NCBI GenBank assembly: GCA_920105625.2
Contig: OV050032.1
Coordinates: forward strand, 197,207,791-197,271,790
DNA from: Clusia tigrina
Lineage: Eukaryota; Arthropoda; Insecta; Diptera; Clusiidae
Direction: 5' to 3'
DNA: 64,000 bases
A program made the translations under genes and the position numbers. Position 1 is the first letter of the stretch. The number at the start of each line of letters is the position of its first letter. This document shows positions 51,407-61,839 of this stretch, piece after piece. The notes under the pieces were generated by a model. That model was not told the DNA's origin. It saw only the letters and a list, made by a program, of their open reading frames with translations, and searched no databases.

Positions 51407-51757
51407 CTATGATTTATCTGTTTGCCAGCAGGAATGAGATCCAATTACAAATCGGTCATGCCACCCCTTTCCAGCCAAGTTAATAGCTTCAGCCCTAACG
51501 TAATTAACAGCCCCTTCGATATCTAAGAAAGCAGCCAGATTAAATTGCTGGAAATGAAGGGATCTTTTCACCACTCGCACCGCTTCATGCAGTGCAGTCA
51601 CCGTAGTACCTCCCCATAAATATGCATGCTCCGCCATAGAAAATGGACGCTCTTCAAAGAGATCTCGAATGTGACGATCGACGACTCTCTCAAGGACTTT
51701 CAGAAAGAAGGAAGTAAGACTGAAATCTTTGGCCAATTCATGCCCCCTTTTTCCCAC
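51407..51757 (-). pseudogene. LINE F reverse transcriptase fingers
   Basis: 117 codons; SLTSFFLKVLERVVDRHIRD and AFLDIEGAVNYV, where the usual GAFDNV has become GAVNYV next to the first catalytic Asp. Ends in a stop about 30 bp before the palm frame. Confidence 0.78.
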
Positions 51758-52150
51758 CCGGGTTTTCCTCCATCTACTTGGTATATCAATTAGAGAAATA
51801 CTCGCCTTGAAAATTAACTGTAACTCAAATATTATGCATCCCTGAGTCTTTTATAGGCATGATACCGTCCGAATCCGTGGATTTGTATGATGAAAAACTG
51901 TTTATTGCCCAGACGATCTTGTCCGCAAACAGAATCTTCCCCAGCAATGCCGGTTGGTACGTGTTCTCGAGACGCATACGTGCTACTCCGCTTTGAATCC
52001 TTAGTACAGTCTGGAAAATTCACAAGAATCTTCAATGCCTCCGTCGCCGATTCTGCTCACACTCTAACAGTACGTTTTACAAAGGTTCTGTTGGAGTTAT
52101 CCTTGGCGAGAATTTTGTCTGGCAGAGTCCTTCAGTGACTCAATAGATTC

Positions 52151-53460
52151 GCAGTGGTAATGAAAGTAAAAACATGCAAAAATGAATATTACACAAAAAT
52201 TACTGTCTTTGTTTACCACGCAGTATCAAGCAGTGACAGGTCACTCCCCACTCCTGCGTCGCGGCTGTTGCCACCACACTTCGGTACCAAAAAAGAGCAA
52301 TCAAGTTGTCAGGATGGTTCGAACTGGTTCGAATTGCTTGGAAAGGAAAATGTAAAGTTGGTTTAAATTATATCTCAGAGCTTTCGGACGTGTCCAATAA
52401 TTCATAAGCAATGGCATGGTTAGCGAAACACTTCACTCTAATAAGGATAAGAATTGTCCTTGCTTGGCGTTTAATTTGGGAATTTCTTTCGGTACCAAAA
52501 AAGGCATCCTCTACAGTTGGAGGGATTGAACCCAGTGGCCTAAAATACCATGCTTATATGTTTGTATAGTTAAATGCTGGTATTATTAATTCCGTTCTTT
52601 AAGAGTGGTTGAATATGCGTTGATTGTAATGCCTAATTGTGCATTGCGTTGTAAAACAAGGGACTATCATGGAGAGGGTATTAGGAGCAGCGCCAGTTAG
52701 TACGAGTGTGGCGCTACATAGTCACACTCCCGCCTTAACCATCATCTATTGTAGCTAATCCCATGCTGGCAAATTACACCGCACACGTAACAAAACATTT
52801 GGTGAGCACGAGTGCTGGTCCGTCAGGTGTGTGCGCCGCAGCTCGGTATGTGGGTGCTTCGGATTACAACGGTTCCGGTGGCAACTGGCGCTCCATATTA
52901 GTGAGAACCGCTGCGGCTCACGCTATTGCTGCGCGTCACCGCGTGCAGCTCCATATACAAAATGCCTAAATTGATAGTAGCGAATTTAATGCTAAACAGC
53001 AAAACGTGTGTTCAACTACGAGTGTGGACCAGGAGAGGTGAGGCAGAGGGGTGTCGACACAAATGATGCATGTTTCATTTCGCGTGTGGTCAATACATTT
53101 AGCAACAATGGCATTGCTTTCTATCAATAGCGAATGGATATTCTTAGTTTTCATTTTGTGTACCCTATAATAGGCAGCATCGTTACAAAGGAAGAAGATA
53201 AAGAGCAACACCAAGAATGATTTAAGTGGTGTCTCAAGGGAATGGTGTCTGAAGAAAGTGCTGTCTCAAGAAAGTCGTGTCTCAAGTTAGTTTGGTTGGA
53301 AGTTTTACTCTGTTTGACTGTAATTGCGAATGTCAACGAGGGCCTCCTAATCCGGGGGCTGCATTCGAATAGTTGTCATTATATTTGATGATAACGTTCT
53401 GGAGTTTTCCTATGTTACGCTGATAATAGTTCCATGATATCACAGTTCCTATCACATTAA
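52151..53460. other. Unassigned interval
   Basis: Includes a CpG-richer stretch at about 52680-52970 with an open 68-codon frame (LANYTAHVTKHLVSTS ... RHRVQLHIQNA) that I do not recognise. A TGTCTCAAG/GAAAGT repeat lies at 53230-53290 (TGGTGTCTCAAGGGAATGG, GCTGTCTCAAGAAAGTCG, GTGTCTCAAG). Confidence 0.4.
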
Positions 53461-53461
53461 T

Positions 53462-53512
53462 TGAGAGGAAAGATCTTTCAGGTCGCAGTGTATAACACCC
53501 TTAAATATATCT
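53462..53512 (+). mobile_element. LINE B 3'-terminal fragment
   Basis: AAAGATCTTTCAGGTCGCAG then TGTATAACACCCTTAAATAT, the LINE B 3' terminus seen at 30150-30190. Under 60 bp survive; no coding part. A (TTAGA)n tract at 53579-53598 has the complementary tail type. Confidence 0.78.
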
Positions 53513-54166
53513 CAGTGAGAGGAAACTGCATTGGAGGTATTCGTACATGACTACAACTAAGACAGGAAAGCCCACGGGGTTAGATTAGATTAGATTAACG
53601 AAGAGAAGTATAAGTTGGCCTATTGTCATATACTCAATATATTACAAATCATCTGAGAGTCTAGTATTGATTAACAGAAGAAGACGGGAGTCAGAAATAT
53701 GTGAGTGTAATGGTGTCTTTGTGTTCTGTCTCCGTAAAGAATGTCTGGATTATCAAATGGATGGTCCATATAAATATGATAATTATTAGGAAAAAGAATA
53801 TGCTTCTCGCATAGTGCCAGATTCCCGAACATTGATGATATGATAGCTTCTTTTGAAAGTGTCTTAAATAGAGTGTTCTATAAGTTTCTCATATATCAAC
53901 CTCCATAAAATAAATAGAGGAAGAATTGAAACTGCCAAGTCCACATAAACAGCGTCATGAAATTGGTTTACATATCGAAGTGAGGGTTGGAATCTTCCAC
54001 GGTGTGCTTCCAAACATGTTGATCAAATTCAATTTTGTTACGAATTTTTTACGAATATGGAACAGGACCTTTTTCCAAAAGCAAGTTTCAAAGCAGGTTG
54101 ACGGTTCAGAAATGTGGAAACTTTCTTGGGCACAAAAAATGTATACAATACATGATTTGAAAGCTC
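53513..54166. other. Unassigned interval
   Basis: Contains the (TTAGA)n tract at 53579-53598; otherwise no gene or element recognised. Confidence 0.4.
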
Positions 54167-54248
54167 GTTCCCCGGTAAAACAGGATCCCGGTAAAACAGG
54201 ACCCCGGTAAAACAGGACCCCGGTAAAACAGCACTCCGGTAAAACAGA
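54167..54248. repeat. 17-bp tandem repeat, about 5 copies
   Basis: Unit CCCCGGTAAAACAGGAC; the outer units carry substitutions (GTTCCCCGG, CACTCCGG). Ends in CGGTAAAACAGAATC. Confidence 0.92.
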
Positions 54249-54398
54249 ATCAAGCACAATACAATATGATTTAAACTTATATCTATTCCTACCTGGTGAA
54301 AATTTCAGAAACATTCACCACACAGCCGCGAATATGCGCACTAGTATCGTTCGACTGCTGGAATTGTGCCTTTAAGTGTTAAATTTCACACCCATGTT

Positions 54399-54730
54399 AG
54401 GTTAGGTTAGATTAACGTGGCAGCCGGTCTAAAGACCAGCTCACTCAGACCACTCAGACCACCATGGGTCCATTGTGATACCACCGCGTAACAACGCACC
54501 TCCGATTCACTCGTCGAACCATTTCGAAGCCCTAATAAATCGCAGGATTTATTTGACTTCGCGCTAGACACTTCTGTAAGTGAGCTAAAAGCGTATTTGC
54601 CTAAAGAGCCCGCTCTGCTTTTAGCCAGAGCGGGACAACTACAGAAGAGATTAATACCCATGTTCATTTTCACTCCCAAAACTGGATCACAGACTCTCTG
54701 CACTGAGCTGGCACTACTGCAATACCGAGC
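54399..54730 (-). mobile_element. LINE E 3' end, copy 1
   Basis: Minus strand: MNMGINLFCSCPALAKSRAG then LGKYAFSSLTEVSSAKSNKS, the post-knuckle C-terminus of an RNase H-type LINE with knuckle residues CSCPA. The 3' UTR GGTGGTATCACAATGGACCC and CATGGTGGTCTGAGTGG ends TTAATCTAACCTAACC. It is the same 3' end as the short copy at 34030-34122. Confidence 0.75.
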
Positions 54731-54734
54731 TGTA

Positions 54735-55770
54735 AGTTGCCGCTCGCCTATCCCAGAGTTTAAGGTTGTCTCGCAGTCGGTGTGAATGCGCTATTTTTAG
54801 TGTAGATGCTGTTTAACGATGCAAATTGAAAAGCGCTGCATAGGCGTGAACGAAATGCCGAAACATTCTAAAAAATTAATTGTTCCACGTTGGTGCGCAT
54901 TAGAAATGCACGCGGCTTAAGCTAATTAAAAATGTGCACTAACGTGATGAATGGCGTGTGTCATGCCGCTGCTGCATGTAAAGTGCCTAAAAATATGCAA
55001 TGCCATTTAATTGCAGCTGCGATGTGTTGTTGTGCTGTGCAGTTGTGTGCTGCTTAATGAAATGCCTACATAATTCTATTAAATAAATAATGCTTTAATT
55101 GTGTGGAAATGTTGCACTTTCGCTCTGCCTTTTGCCGTTTGCCATTCGCCATTGTCCTGCAGAATGCTACGCAAATGGATTTTTATAGTTAACAGAGGCA
55201 TGTTTGCAATGATACTTTTCGAGCATGTTTTCGATCACTGCACGCTGATAGAAATAATCTGCAAATGCAAGTCGGCTGACCGGCGGTAGGTTGGTCGCTG
55301 GAACGAATTTGGGTTTATTTTTGGTGTTCGCCATATTTGGATTGAATGGGGCGTTGTCTCATGGCAGCCATAAGTAAAACAATGCCATGTGTGAATGGCT
55401 TGTTCAAATAAAATATGAAATATTTAATGGCGTTTTCGCAATCTCCACTTACACACCAGATTTTGTTGTTAAATTGCATTCCATGACAAATTCGAGTATG
55501 AAAGAACATAGAAGCGTGTTTCGAGGATGTGATTATTGGCAAGTCTGGACAAAACAATCAACTTATTTCGTCCTTATTTTGCTGAGATTCTATTACAGTC
55601 TAGATTTATGTTATGTGAATTTTGTTCATTATGGCAAATATGTTTCTATGCTGCTCTGGAGCTTAAAGTGATGATATGAAGTTTCAATAAAATAGTTTTA
55701 AAGATTAAGAGAAAACTGCCACTGGCAACTTTCTACAACGGGAATATGGATATACGAATATGTAAAGAAT
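54735..55770. other. Unassigned interval
   Basis: No gene recognised; ORFs at 55101-55289 and 55387-55671 lack known motifs. Confidence 0.4.
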
Positions 55771-55779
55771 GCCCTGCTT

Positions 55780-56080
55780 AAAGAAAACAACTCCGGAGAG
55801 AAGCCTGAACAATTTTATGAAATCTCAGCACATTGCCTGCATATGAAAAGATCTGTTCACAGAATGATCACTATAAAGACAGTTTCAATGTGTAACTCAG
55901 TTAATGGAGAGCAGTCAGAAGGAGGGCTGCTTGAAGAAAACAACTCCGGGGTGAACCCTGAACAATTTTATGAAATCTCAGCACATTGTCTTCATATGAC
56001 AATATCTTCACAGAAATGAACCATCAGCATGAAGAAAGTTTCAGTGTATGACTCAGTTAAGGAAAAACAGTCAGAACTCA
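55780..56080 (+). repeat. 153-bp tandem duplication
   Basis: AAGAAAACAACTCCGG at 55781 recurs at 55934. ACAATTTTATGAAATCTCAG and TCAGCACATTG..TTCATATGA follow in both copies. The period of 153 is a multiple of three. The sequence does not match an element I know. Confidence 0.9.
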
Positions 56081-56780
56081 ATTCAGTAAAGCGGAGAAAT
56101 AGGTTAACTAAAGTAAAATAAAATAGCATTATATACATTCTACAGCGATCGAAGGGAATCTAAAAGAATTATCCATAAAACTATCGATAGACAATTGGAA
56201 AGTAAAAACATAGAGCAGACACTGAATCCAGTTCAGCTCTACAAAACCCTGCAACCGAACAAAATAGACCCGAAGTGAGAAAATATCACAAGGACCAATA
56301 TGCTTGCCATCAATTAAGATGAAAGTTAATGACAAGCTGATAGATTTTTAGGTACGGAGAGGATTAGTAATAAAAAATATATACAAAATAAATCAATACA
56401 AGATTTGGAATTTCAGCCTCAAAGAGGAGATCTACCATCACTTTCATTCATAAACTCACAATTGACATGGAAAAGGGCAGGAACAAAATAGCCCAGTATA
56501 TATTCATTCCATAAGAAATAAGGAATCAGTCAACGGTGTTTGAATCTAGAGCATTTTATTTAAATGAATTATCCTAATGTTTTTTTCAAAGAAAGAATAC
56601 AATTACCCCAAACAGAGCCACACAAAACATTAGGTTGTGAAGATGAAATTTGCCCACTAACAAATTTTACTCACACAATATCTTTTGTTTCAAAATATAA
56701 AACTCAAATTAGGCTAGTCAGATTGTATGAAACGAATTCTCAATCATGTTAAGCTTTTAGTGAGTTAAATAGTGATTGAG
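56081..56780. other. Unassigned A-rich interval
   Basis: Plus strand is A-rich. A 63-codon frame at 56564-56752 (MNYPNVFFKERIQL ... LGCEDEICPLTNFTH) has three Cys but no recognised family. Confidence 0.35.
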
Positions 56781-56789
56781 AATTATTCA

Positions 56790-56940
56790 GAGTGCGGAAT
56801 AACAAACGTTCGGTGGAATAACAAACGTTCGGTGTGGAATAGCAAGTGATCAAGTTGAAAAAAAATAAGTATTCGTGTGGAAAAACAAGTATTCGTGTGG
56901 AATAACAAACGGTCAAAGTGGAAAAACAAGCAATCGAAGT
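56790..56940. repeat. Imperfect repeat of GTGGAATAACAAACGTTCG-type units
   Basis: About seven imperfect 18-24-bp units: GTGGAATAACAAACGTTCG, GTGGAAAAACAAGTATTCG and variants. Similar in style, not in sequence, to the block at 44679-45075. Confidence 0.8.
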
Positions 56941-56944
56941 TCGT

Positions 56945-58835
56945 GAAGGATTTCCAACGTATTAAGCACAGCCGAGATATCGACGACATAAGGAACATAA
57001 GCAACTTGGACTACATCAGCGACTACAGGATCAAATGACAGGCAGAAGCATCATAAGGACAATCAAGTGAAATTAAATAAATCCGAGAATTATTGTGAAC
57101 CAGGAAGTTTTATTAATAATAAATAAACAAATAAGGATAAGAAGATTAAAAGTATTAAGAATTTCTGTGTAGGACTCCTGGATACCGCTGAGGATCCACG
57201 GCAAAAATTTGAATCGTTACAAGGTAAAAAGTAATACTCATGGAGCAGATATATTTACATATTCAGGATTAATTCCGGCATGGCTTGTTTACGAAGGATA
57301 CATAACTATGGATCACATCGAAGAAACAGTAAGTGGCAAGTGTGGAAAAACCATCAAATGCACAGCATCTTAAAAGTAGCATATAACCGAAGGATTCTGA
57401 AAAGATCCTGATAAGACTACTCTAATTCTTTTGAACAAAATGCAGTGAATAATATAGAAATATAGGATATAGGATGCAATGAATAATAGAGAAGTAATAC
57501 CAAAGAAATAAAAATGAAATATGGGACAATTGTCCTAACAAATATGTACCTGGCATCCTTAACTTAAAGCGCTGATGCGAAATGTTACTATATGATCATA
57601 TGCCACAGATCAACTTATTGGAAAATGATGAGGTCTTCCCCAAACTGGCGTTCTGGCCATTTGAACACATGCACCTTTCGATTTTCTTCTAAGGTAACCC
57701 AATCTGATGGATAAGATGAATCGAACAATCACATAAAAAGAATTGCAGATGAAGAATACTGGCAGAAACCAGCATTATAGGCCTGATAAGAACGATTCCA
57801 ACAGCCGGCAAGGAACCTCCTCTAACCTTGATACTGCATAACAGAGAAAATAGTATGTATTGAGATATCGTTTAAGAGAGCTCACACTTGTATAATCGCA
57901 AGCAATACAAATGGAAATCAAGCAACCAAAGGGACTTCTGGGTATAGTAAGTAGGATACAAATTGTGGGTACTATTAACTTGGTCAGCTATAAAGTACGC
58001 ACAACTCTAAATGAGTCACAAAAATAACCACAAATTTAAAATGGTGGGGAACTACGAGTTGAACCATATACCACAATCAAGAGTGGTACCGATACGACCT
58101 TCTATATAGCAATATTTCCCAATAATGCCACCAGATAAAAAAATAAGTGCGTTGCAATGTGTCTGGAATGAAACTAAACATCCAGGACTTGTGCTCCAGC
58201 AGTTTTTAACAGCCTTAATAGTGTTGCCATTACAAATTCCAATCGGTTTGGAAATTATGTATATCCCCGAATTTACTACAAGTTAATAAAACGGTTGAAC
58301 TTCTTGAGATACTAGAAGACAGAGGAATCAGCTGTTCATGAATTAGTAGCGGTCCCAAGCTTACTTTGCAGCTTTATAAAAATTATACAAGTATAAAACA
58401 AACCGGGTGGACAAGGATGAGAAAATACACATAGCTACTTGTGTATTAAAATCAGCAAAGAGGAACTCAACATTCAGCAAAATGCGCAACCTTCCACCAA
58501 AAAAAAGTTCTGAAGCGATAAAGCAGATTTGGGAAACTTATGTGCGTGCTACACTATCAGAACACCACCAAAATTTTTAACAAGACTCCTGCAACCACAA
58601 TGGAGAATAACAAGAAAATATGGAAAATCTACTCACAAAAAAGTAGCAGCAGAATTGAACAATTACTCTTGTGTGCGCGCGTAATCCACAAGCCAGAAAA
58701 AATCCATAAAAGAACGAAGGACTCGCAATGAAGTAGACGGAGTCCAATATACCTCATTCTGGTTACGGTGCATAAATATCTATAAAGGAACCCAAAGTAT
58801 TTTCAATCATATTAGGTAGGTAATCATCATAAGCT
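56945..58835. other. Unassigned A-rich interval, possibly a decayed LTR element
   Basis: The plus strand is markedly A-rich with no long open frame. A-rich coding strands are typical of some insect LTR retroelements, and TGTTAAGC (56747) ... CGTTACA (57216-57222) could be LTR ends. I find no gag, protease, RT or integrase motif, so this is only a suggestion. TTAGGTAGGTAA at 58811-58823 resembles a LINE A tail without attached LINE sequence. Confidence 0.3.
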
Positions 58836-59370
58836 TCAATCATCAGAAGTGCCACGCCTACTTTCGCTTAGTTTGTCCAATAGTATAGTCAGGCTTCTTT
58901 CGAATGTAATAAGACCAAAATCAGTTGGTTGAATTGACGTTCGATATGCAGAGAACAGATTGCATTGGACTTCGGGGCTGTTAGAAAGACTCTGAGCCAC
59001 CACACTCTCCGTCGGAGTCTTCCTCATAAGGAGCCACTGGGAGAGAGAGGTTTGGTTATGATAGGTTGCGAAGGCATAGATAGAAGTCCTAATATATATT
59101 TAGGTAATCCAGTTAAGCGACCCGCTTTTCTGAATTTACTAGTAAATTCCAGCTACATTACTCAGTATTCAACATTGAAGCAATAAATAAATTATTCGTT
59201 AACGCTTTCGAGATATCGTACAAGGACAGTAATTGCATTGGAAATAGAGACTCTCAGGAATGAAACATGATTTACAAATTCTGGTAAGTCTAATGTTATA
59301 TACTAAAATACCAAATCTCCATTGACAACGTTGACGAAGTTTATCTGAATGTATGCGGAAACTACAATAC
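58836..59370. other. Unassigned interval
   Basis: A 64-codon minus-strand frame at 58836-59027 (RKTPTESVVAQSLSNSPE) is unrecognised. AGGTTGCGAAGGCATAG at about 59063 resembles the LINE C 3' end at 59463 (AGGTTGCGAAGGCGTAT). Confidence 0.35.
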
Positions 59371-59626
59371 GCCTAATCGAACCTTATCGCTGTGGGTCTC
59401 TGGTCTTTAACAAGATATCACAAAGCCATCTGTTCTGTCTCACTACTAGTAAGGGTAGGTTAGGTTGCGAAGGCGTATCCGCACTTCCAAATGGAGACAT
59501 CTATGTCCACTGTGGCTGCCTTCAAAAATGTCAAGAGTAGGCATACTCGTCCTTATCCTCAAATTCCGTATACATTGGAAGCACCATCCCTATTAAACCG
59601 ATTGCTTTTCCAGATGAAAGTGGGGA

Positions 59627-59828
59627 GATCCGATAAGTCCACCTTCGTTATCTCTATCAAGCTTGTGAAGAAGCGCACCCCAAATATTGAAGTCGTTTCA
59701 ATTGTAGTCGTGGATAATTCCACCGAAGATCCGATTAGTCCACCTTCGTTATCTCTGTCAAGCTTGTGAAGAAGCGCGACCCCAAACATTGAAATCGTTT
59801 CAACTGTAGTCTTGGACATTGACATGAA
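59627..59828 (-). repeat. 101-bp tandem duplication after the LINE C3 knuckle
   Basis: GATCCGATAAGTCCACCTTC (59627) recurs as GATCCGATTAGTCCACCTTC (59728); both are followed by GTTATCTCT.TCAAGCTTGT. It lies directly downstream (minus sense) of the zinc-knuckle codons and is absent from copy 2. Confidence 0.9.
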
Positions 59829-60027
59829 AAGTGATGAATCGATTCTATCTTTTCTTCACCATGGCAACTCCTGCATAGCCCGCTCGACGGAATACGCCAA
59901 CGTTGAAGCATAGGTGCGATAGCACAATGCCCGATAATGACCCCCCCGTACGCACTCTTACTGCAGGTTTGTTGAGCCCTAAGAGAACATTCGTTCTCTT
60001 CATGACTAATCTGGGTCATAAGACCAG

Positions 60028-60105
60028 TGAGACTTCACAGTCGTCACGATTAGTCCATAAAGCCTTTGAGACTTCACAGTCGTCACTATTAGTCCATAAG
60101 TTATT
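60028..60105 (-). repeat. 39-bp in-frame tandem duplication in LINE C3
   Basis: TGAGACTTCACAGTCGTCAC followed by ATTAGTCCATAA occurs at 60028 and 60067; the period is 13 codons. Copy 2 has the segment once (about 41620-41660). Confidence 0.9.
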
Positions 60106-60107
60106 TG

Positions 60108-60669
60108 TCACCGCAATAGTGCATTCATCAATGCTCCTAAACAGTTCACATATAGGGATTTGTATTGAGGTATCTGCTTCGTTAATGTCCATTTCTCTCT
60201 CTCAGAGTGTATTCTGGCCATCTCGTCCGCTAAATCATTCCCTTCTATATTTCTATGTCCGCGAACCCAGCAAAGTGAGACTTTGTGGGTCCAATGTTCA
60301 GTGGTGAGGTACGCCATTTCATTACCAACTTCGATGTAACTGTCTTTGATCCTATTATCTTAAGCGCCGCCTGACTATCCACACAGATAGTGATATTCGA
60401 GGGTAGAATTGTACTGCTTTGTATCAGCCAGGCCGCTTTCTCAATTGCATAGACTTCGGCCTGAAATACGCTGCATGCGTCAGACAGCCGATATGACTGT
60501 ATTGCCTGCAAGCGTTCCGAGAGACACCCGCCCCCGTTCCACTCACATTCTTTGAGCCGTCAGTGTAGATGCTAGTATCGGAATGACCCATCACAGAGCC
60601 TGACTCCCAGTCTTCCGTGGTTGGATAGAGTGTTGGAATTCCAGCTGTAAAGTCTGATGTAGAAGTCAT
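60108..60669 (-). pseudogene. LINE C3 RNase H domain, split by the shared frameshift
   Basis: Preceded by TAG-ATG as in the other copies (AGAAGTCATCTAGTCTGC on the plus strand). IYTDGSK (Asp), FQAEVYAIEKA (Glu), CVDSQAALKII (Asp kept here) and GHRNIEGNDLADEMA (His, Asp kept) make this the copy with the best-preserved RNase H catalytic residues, although in three frames. Confidence 0.83.
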
Positions 60670-61019
60670 CTAGTCTGCAGCCGTTTCTACGTCAGCCGTA
60701 ACTATCCTTTGACCCTTCCGTTTTATCTCGCTCAAAATTGTACAGTGTCCATAGTTGGCAGATTTCCACTCCCTTAGTCTGAGAGCGCAGTGGGAGTCAC
60801 AACCCTAAATGAACTCCCCTAGTGGTAAGAGGTGAAATAATATATTTAAGCCTTCTTGAGGCGCGTTACTTACAGCCCCTGAAATTCCCAGGCCGGCAAG
60901 TCTTTGTACTTCCAATACGATTTTGATTACAATTTCTTCCCAACGCCTTCCACCAGACGATGAACCCGCAGGTGATAATTGGTATAATGATTGTGGTGTA
61001 CATCCCATATAAAATGTAC

Positions 61020-61410
61020 GGTGACAATCCAAATCAGCCAAACCCTTCATTGTTCTCTCCTCAATAGTCCTTCTCCAATTTAACTTGGGGTCCAGAATGG
61101 CACTTAAGTACCTTGCTTCTGAAGAAAGATTCAACCTTACCCTACCTAACAGTGACAAAGGGAACTCCGGGGTTTTTGTTTTCCTGGTGAACAAAACTAG
61201 ATCCCTCCTTTTTCCCACAGATCCTTTTACAGGTATAGTAAGCAGTCAAACCCTTCTTTGTTCTCTCCTCAATATTCCTTCTCCAATTTAACTTGCAGTC
61301 GAGAATGGTATTTTGCTTCTGAGGAGAGATTCAACTTTACATTACCTAACTTTGGCAAATTGAACTCAGGGATTCTAACTAGCTCCGTCTTAGTAGTAGT
61401 CTTACTACTA
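61020..61410 (-). repeat. About 190-bp tandem duplication of the LINE C3 RT thumb segment
   Basis: On the plus strand TCCTTCTCCAATTTAACTTG occurs at about 61070 and 61276. Each copy is followed by a GAGAATGG or CAGAATGG and GAAGAAAGATTCAACCTT / GAGGAGAGATTCAACTTT. Copies 1 and 2 have the segment once. Confidence 0.82.
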
Positions 61411-61593
61411 TTTTCACCCTTTATAAGCGCGAAAAGATTTTTTCATAATTTTTATATTCACACACTTTGAATGAATTGTTAGTCCTGGCACAACTAAATA
61501 CTTACAGAGCATAGTTGCTTATACTCGCCGGTCATGCTATTCCCAAAAGTTTCCTGAATAGTGGTACTATCAACACAGTAATTTTGTAAAGGC

Positions 61594-61833
61594 TCATAGG
61601 AACTGTTGTGTCAGAAATTCAAAATATGCCGCAAGTTTTTGTGTTCCTGGTATTGTGACTATACGGTGGTCACCATCCTCGGTGGTGGAGACCAAATAAA
61701 GACGGCTACACGGATTGCAGGAATCCTTTGCCAAAAGACGCCGCCATTCATGTTGAATTTTCACATTCTGAATTCTCCATTCAAAATCGAAGCAAACTTC
61801 GGAAGAAATCACCTCAGACAAGCTCAGTTTCAT
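61594..61833 (-). CDS. Weak candidate: 79-residue ORF of unknown function
   Basis: ATG at 61833 to a TGA at 61594. MKLSLSEVISSEVCFDFEWR, then IQHEWRRLLAKDSCNPCSRL, YLVSTTEDGDHRIVTIPGTQ and a hydrophobic end. The composition is more protein-like than most short frames here (balanced residues, few Asn/Lys runs), so it could be an exon or a relic of a coding element. No family, splice pattern or promoter is recognised; TTATAA lies immediately before the ATG, which argues against a normal leader. Confidence 0.25.
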   Translation of the reverse strand: MKLSLSEVISSEVCFDFEWRIQNVKIQHEWRRLLAKDSCNPCSRLYLVSTTEDGDHRIVTIPGTQKLAAYFEFLTQQFL

Positions 61834-61839
61834 TTATAA

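Larger units (their letters stand above)
50085..52150 (-). mobile_element. LINE F (minus), RT, RNase H and 3' end, decayed
   Basis: Minus-strand order: finger region from about 52130 (NFPDCTKDSKRSST near 52025); FFLKVLERVVDRHIRDLFEE and LAAFLDIEGAVNYVRAEAIN (51757-51407); CRGIPQGGVPSPLLSLVTID and VVAYADDVAVLVSG (51374-51006, YADD intact); SNSQAAITALASPF and RVPGYRNMEGNERAYELARR (RNase H, about 50960-50750). Then VSTGHWTICTHSILITGA (near 50540), the C-terminus KYLGSPFLESLGHYSSLELS (near 50376) and a 3' end TTTACCTACCTACC at 50101-50088. A 170-bp duplication lies between RNase H and the C-terminus. Related to family A by the CCTA tail. Confidence 0.82.
59372..61470 (-). mobile_element. LINE C copy 3 (minus), RT 3' part to 3' end
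   Basis: Minus order: a duplicated RT thumb segment (61410-61215 and 61215-61020), LDPKLNWRRTIEERTMKGLADLDCH (same deletion as copy 1), RNase H MTSTSDFTAG ... IYTDGSKNVSGTG (60669-60424) with the shared frameshift, FQAEVYAIEKAAWL and CVDSQAALKII (60511-60245). Then WVRGHRNIEGNDLADEMA (60317-60108), a 39-bp in-frame tandem duplication, the zinc knuckle GLCRSCHGEEKIESIHHFSC QC (about 59900-59830), a 101-bp duplication of post-knuckle sequence, and the 3' UTR. The latter contains CGCAACCTAACCTACCC and a further 80 bp homologous to copy 2. Stops and frameshifts throughout. Confidence 0.86.

Noticed and set aside
56945..58835. Envelope or gag-pol of an errantivirus-like element
   Set aside because: A-richness is suggestive, but no frame longer than about 65 codons and no catalytic or membrane motif could be found.
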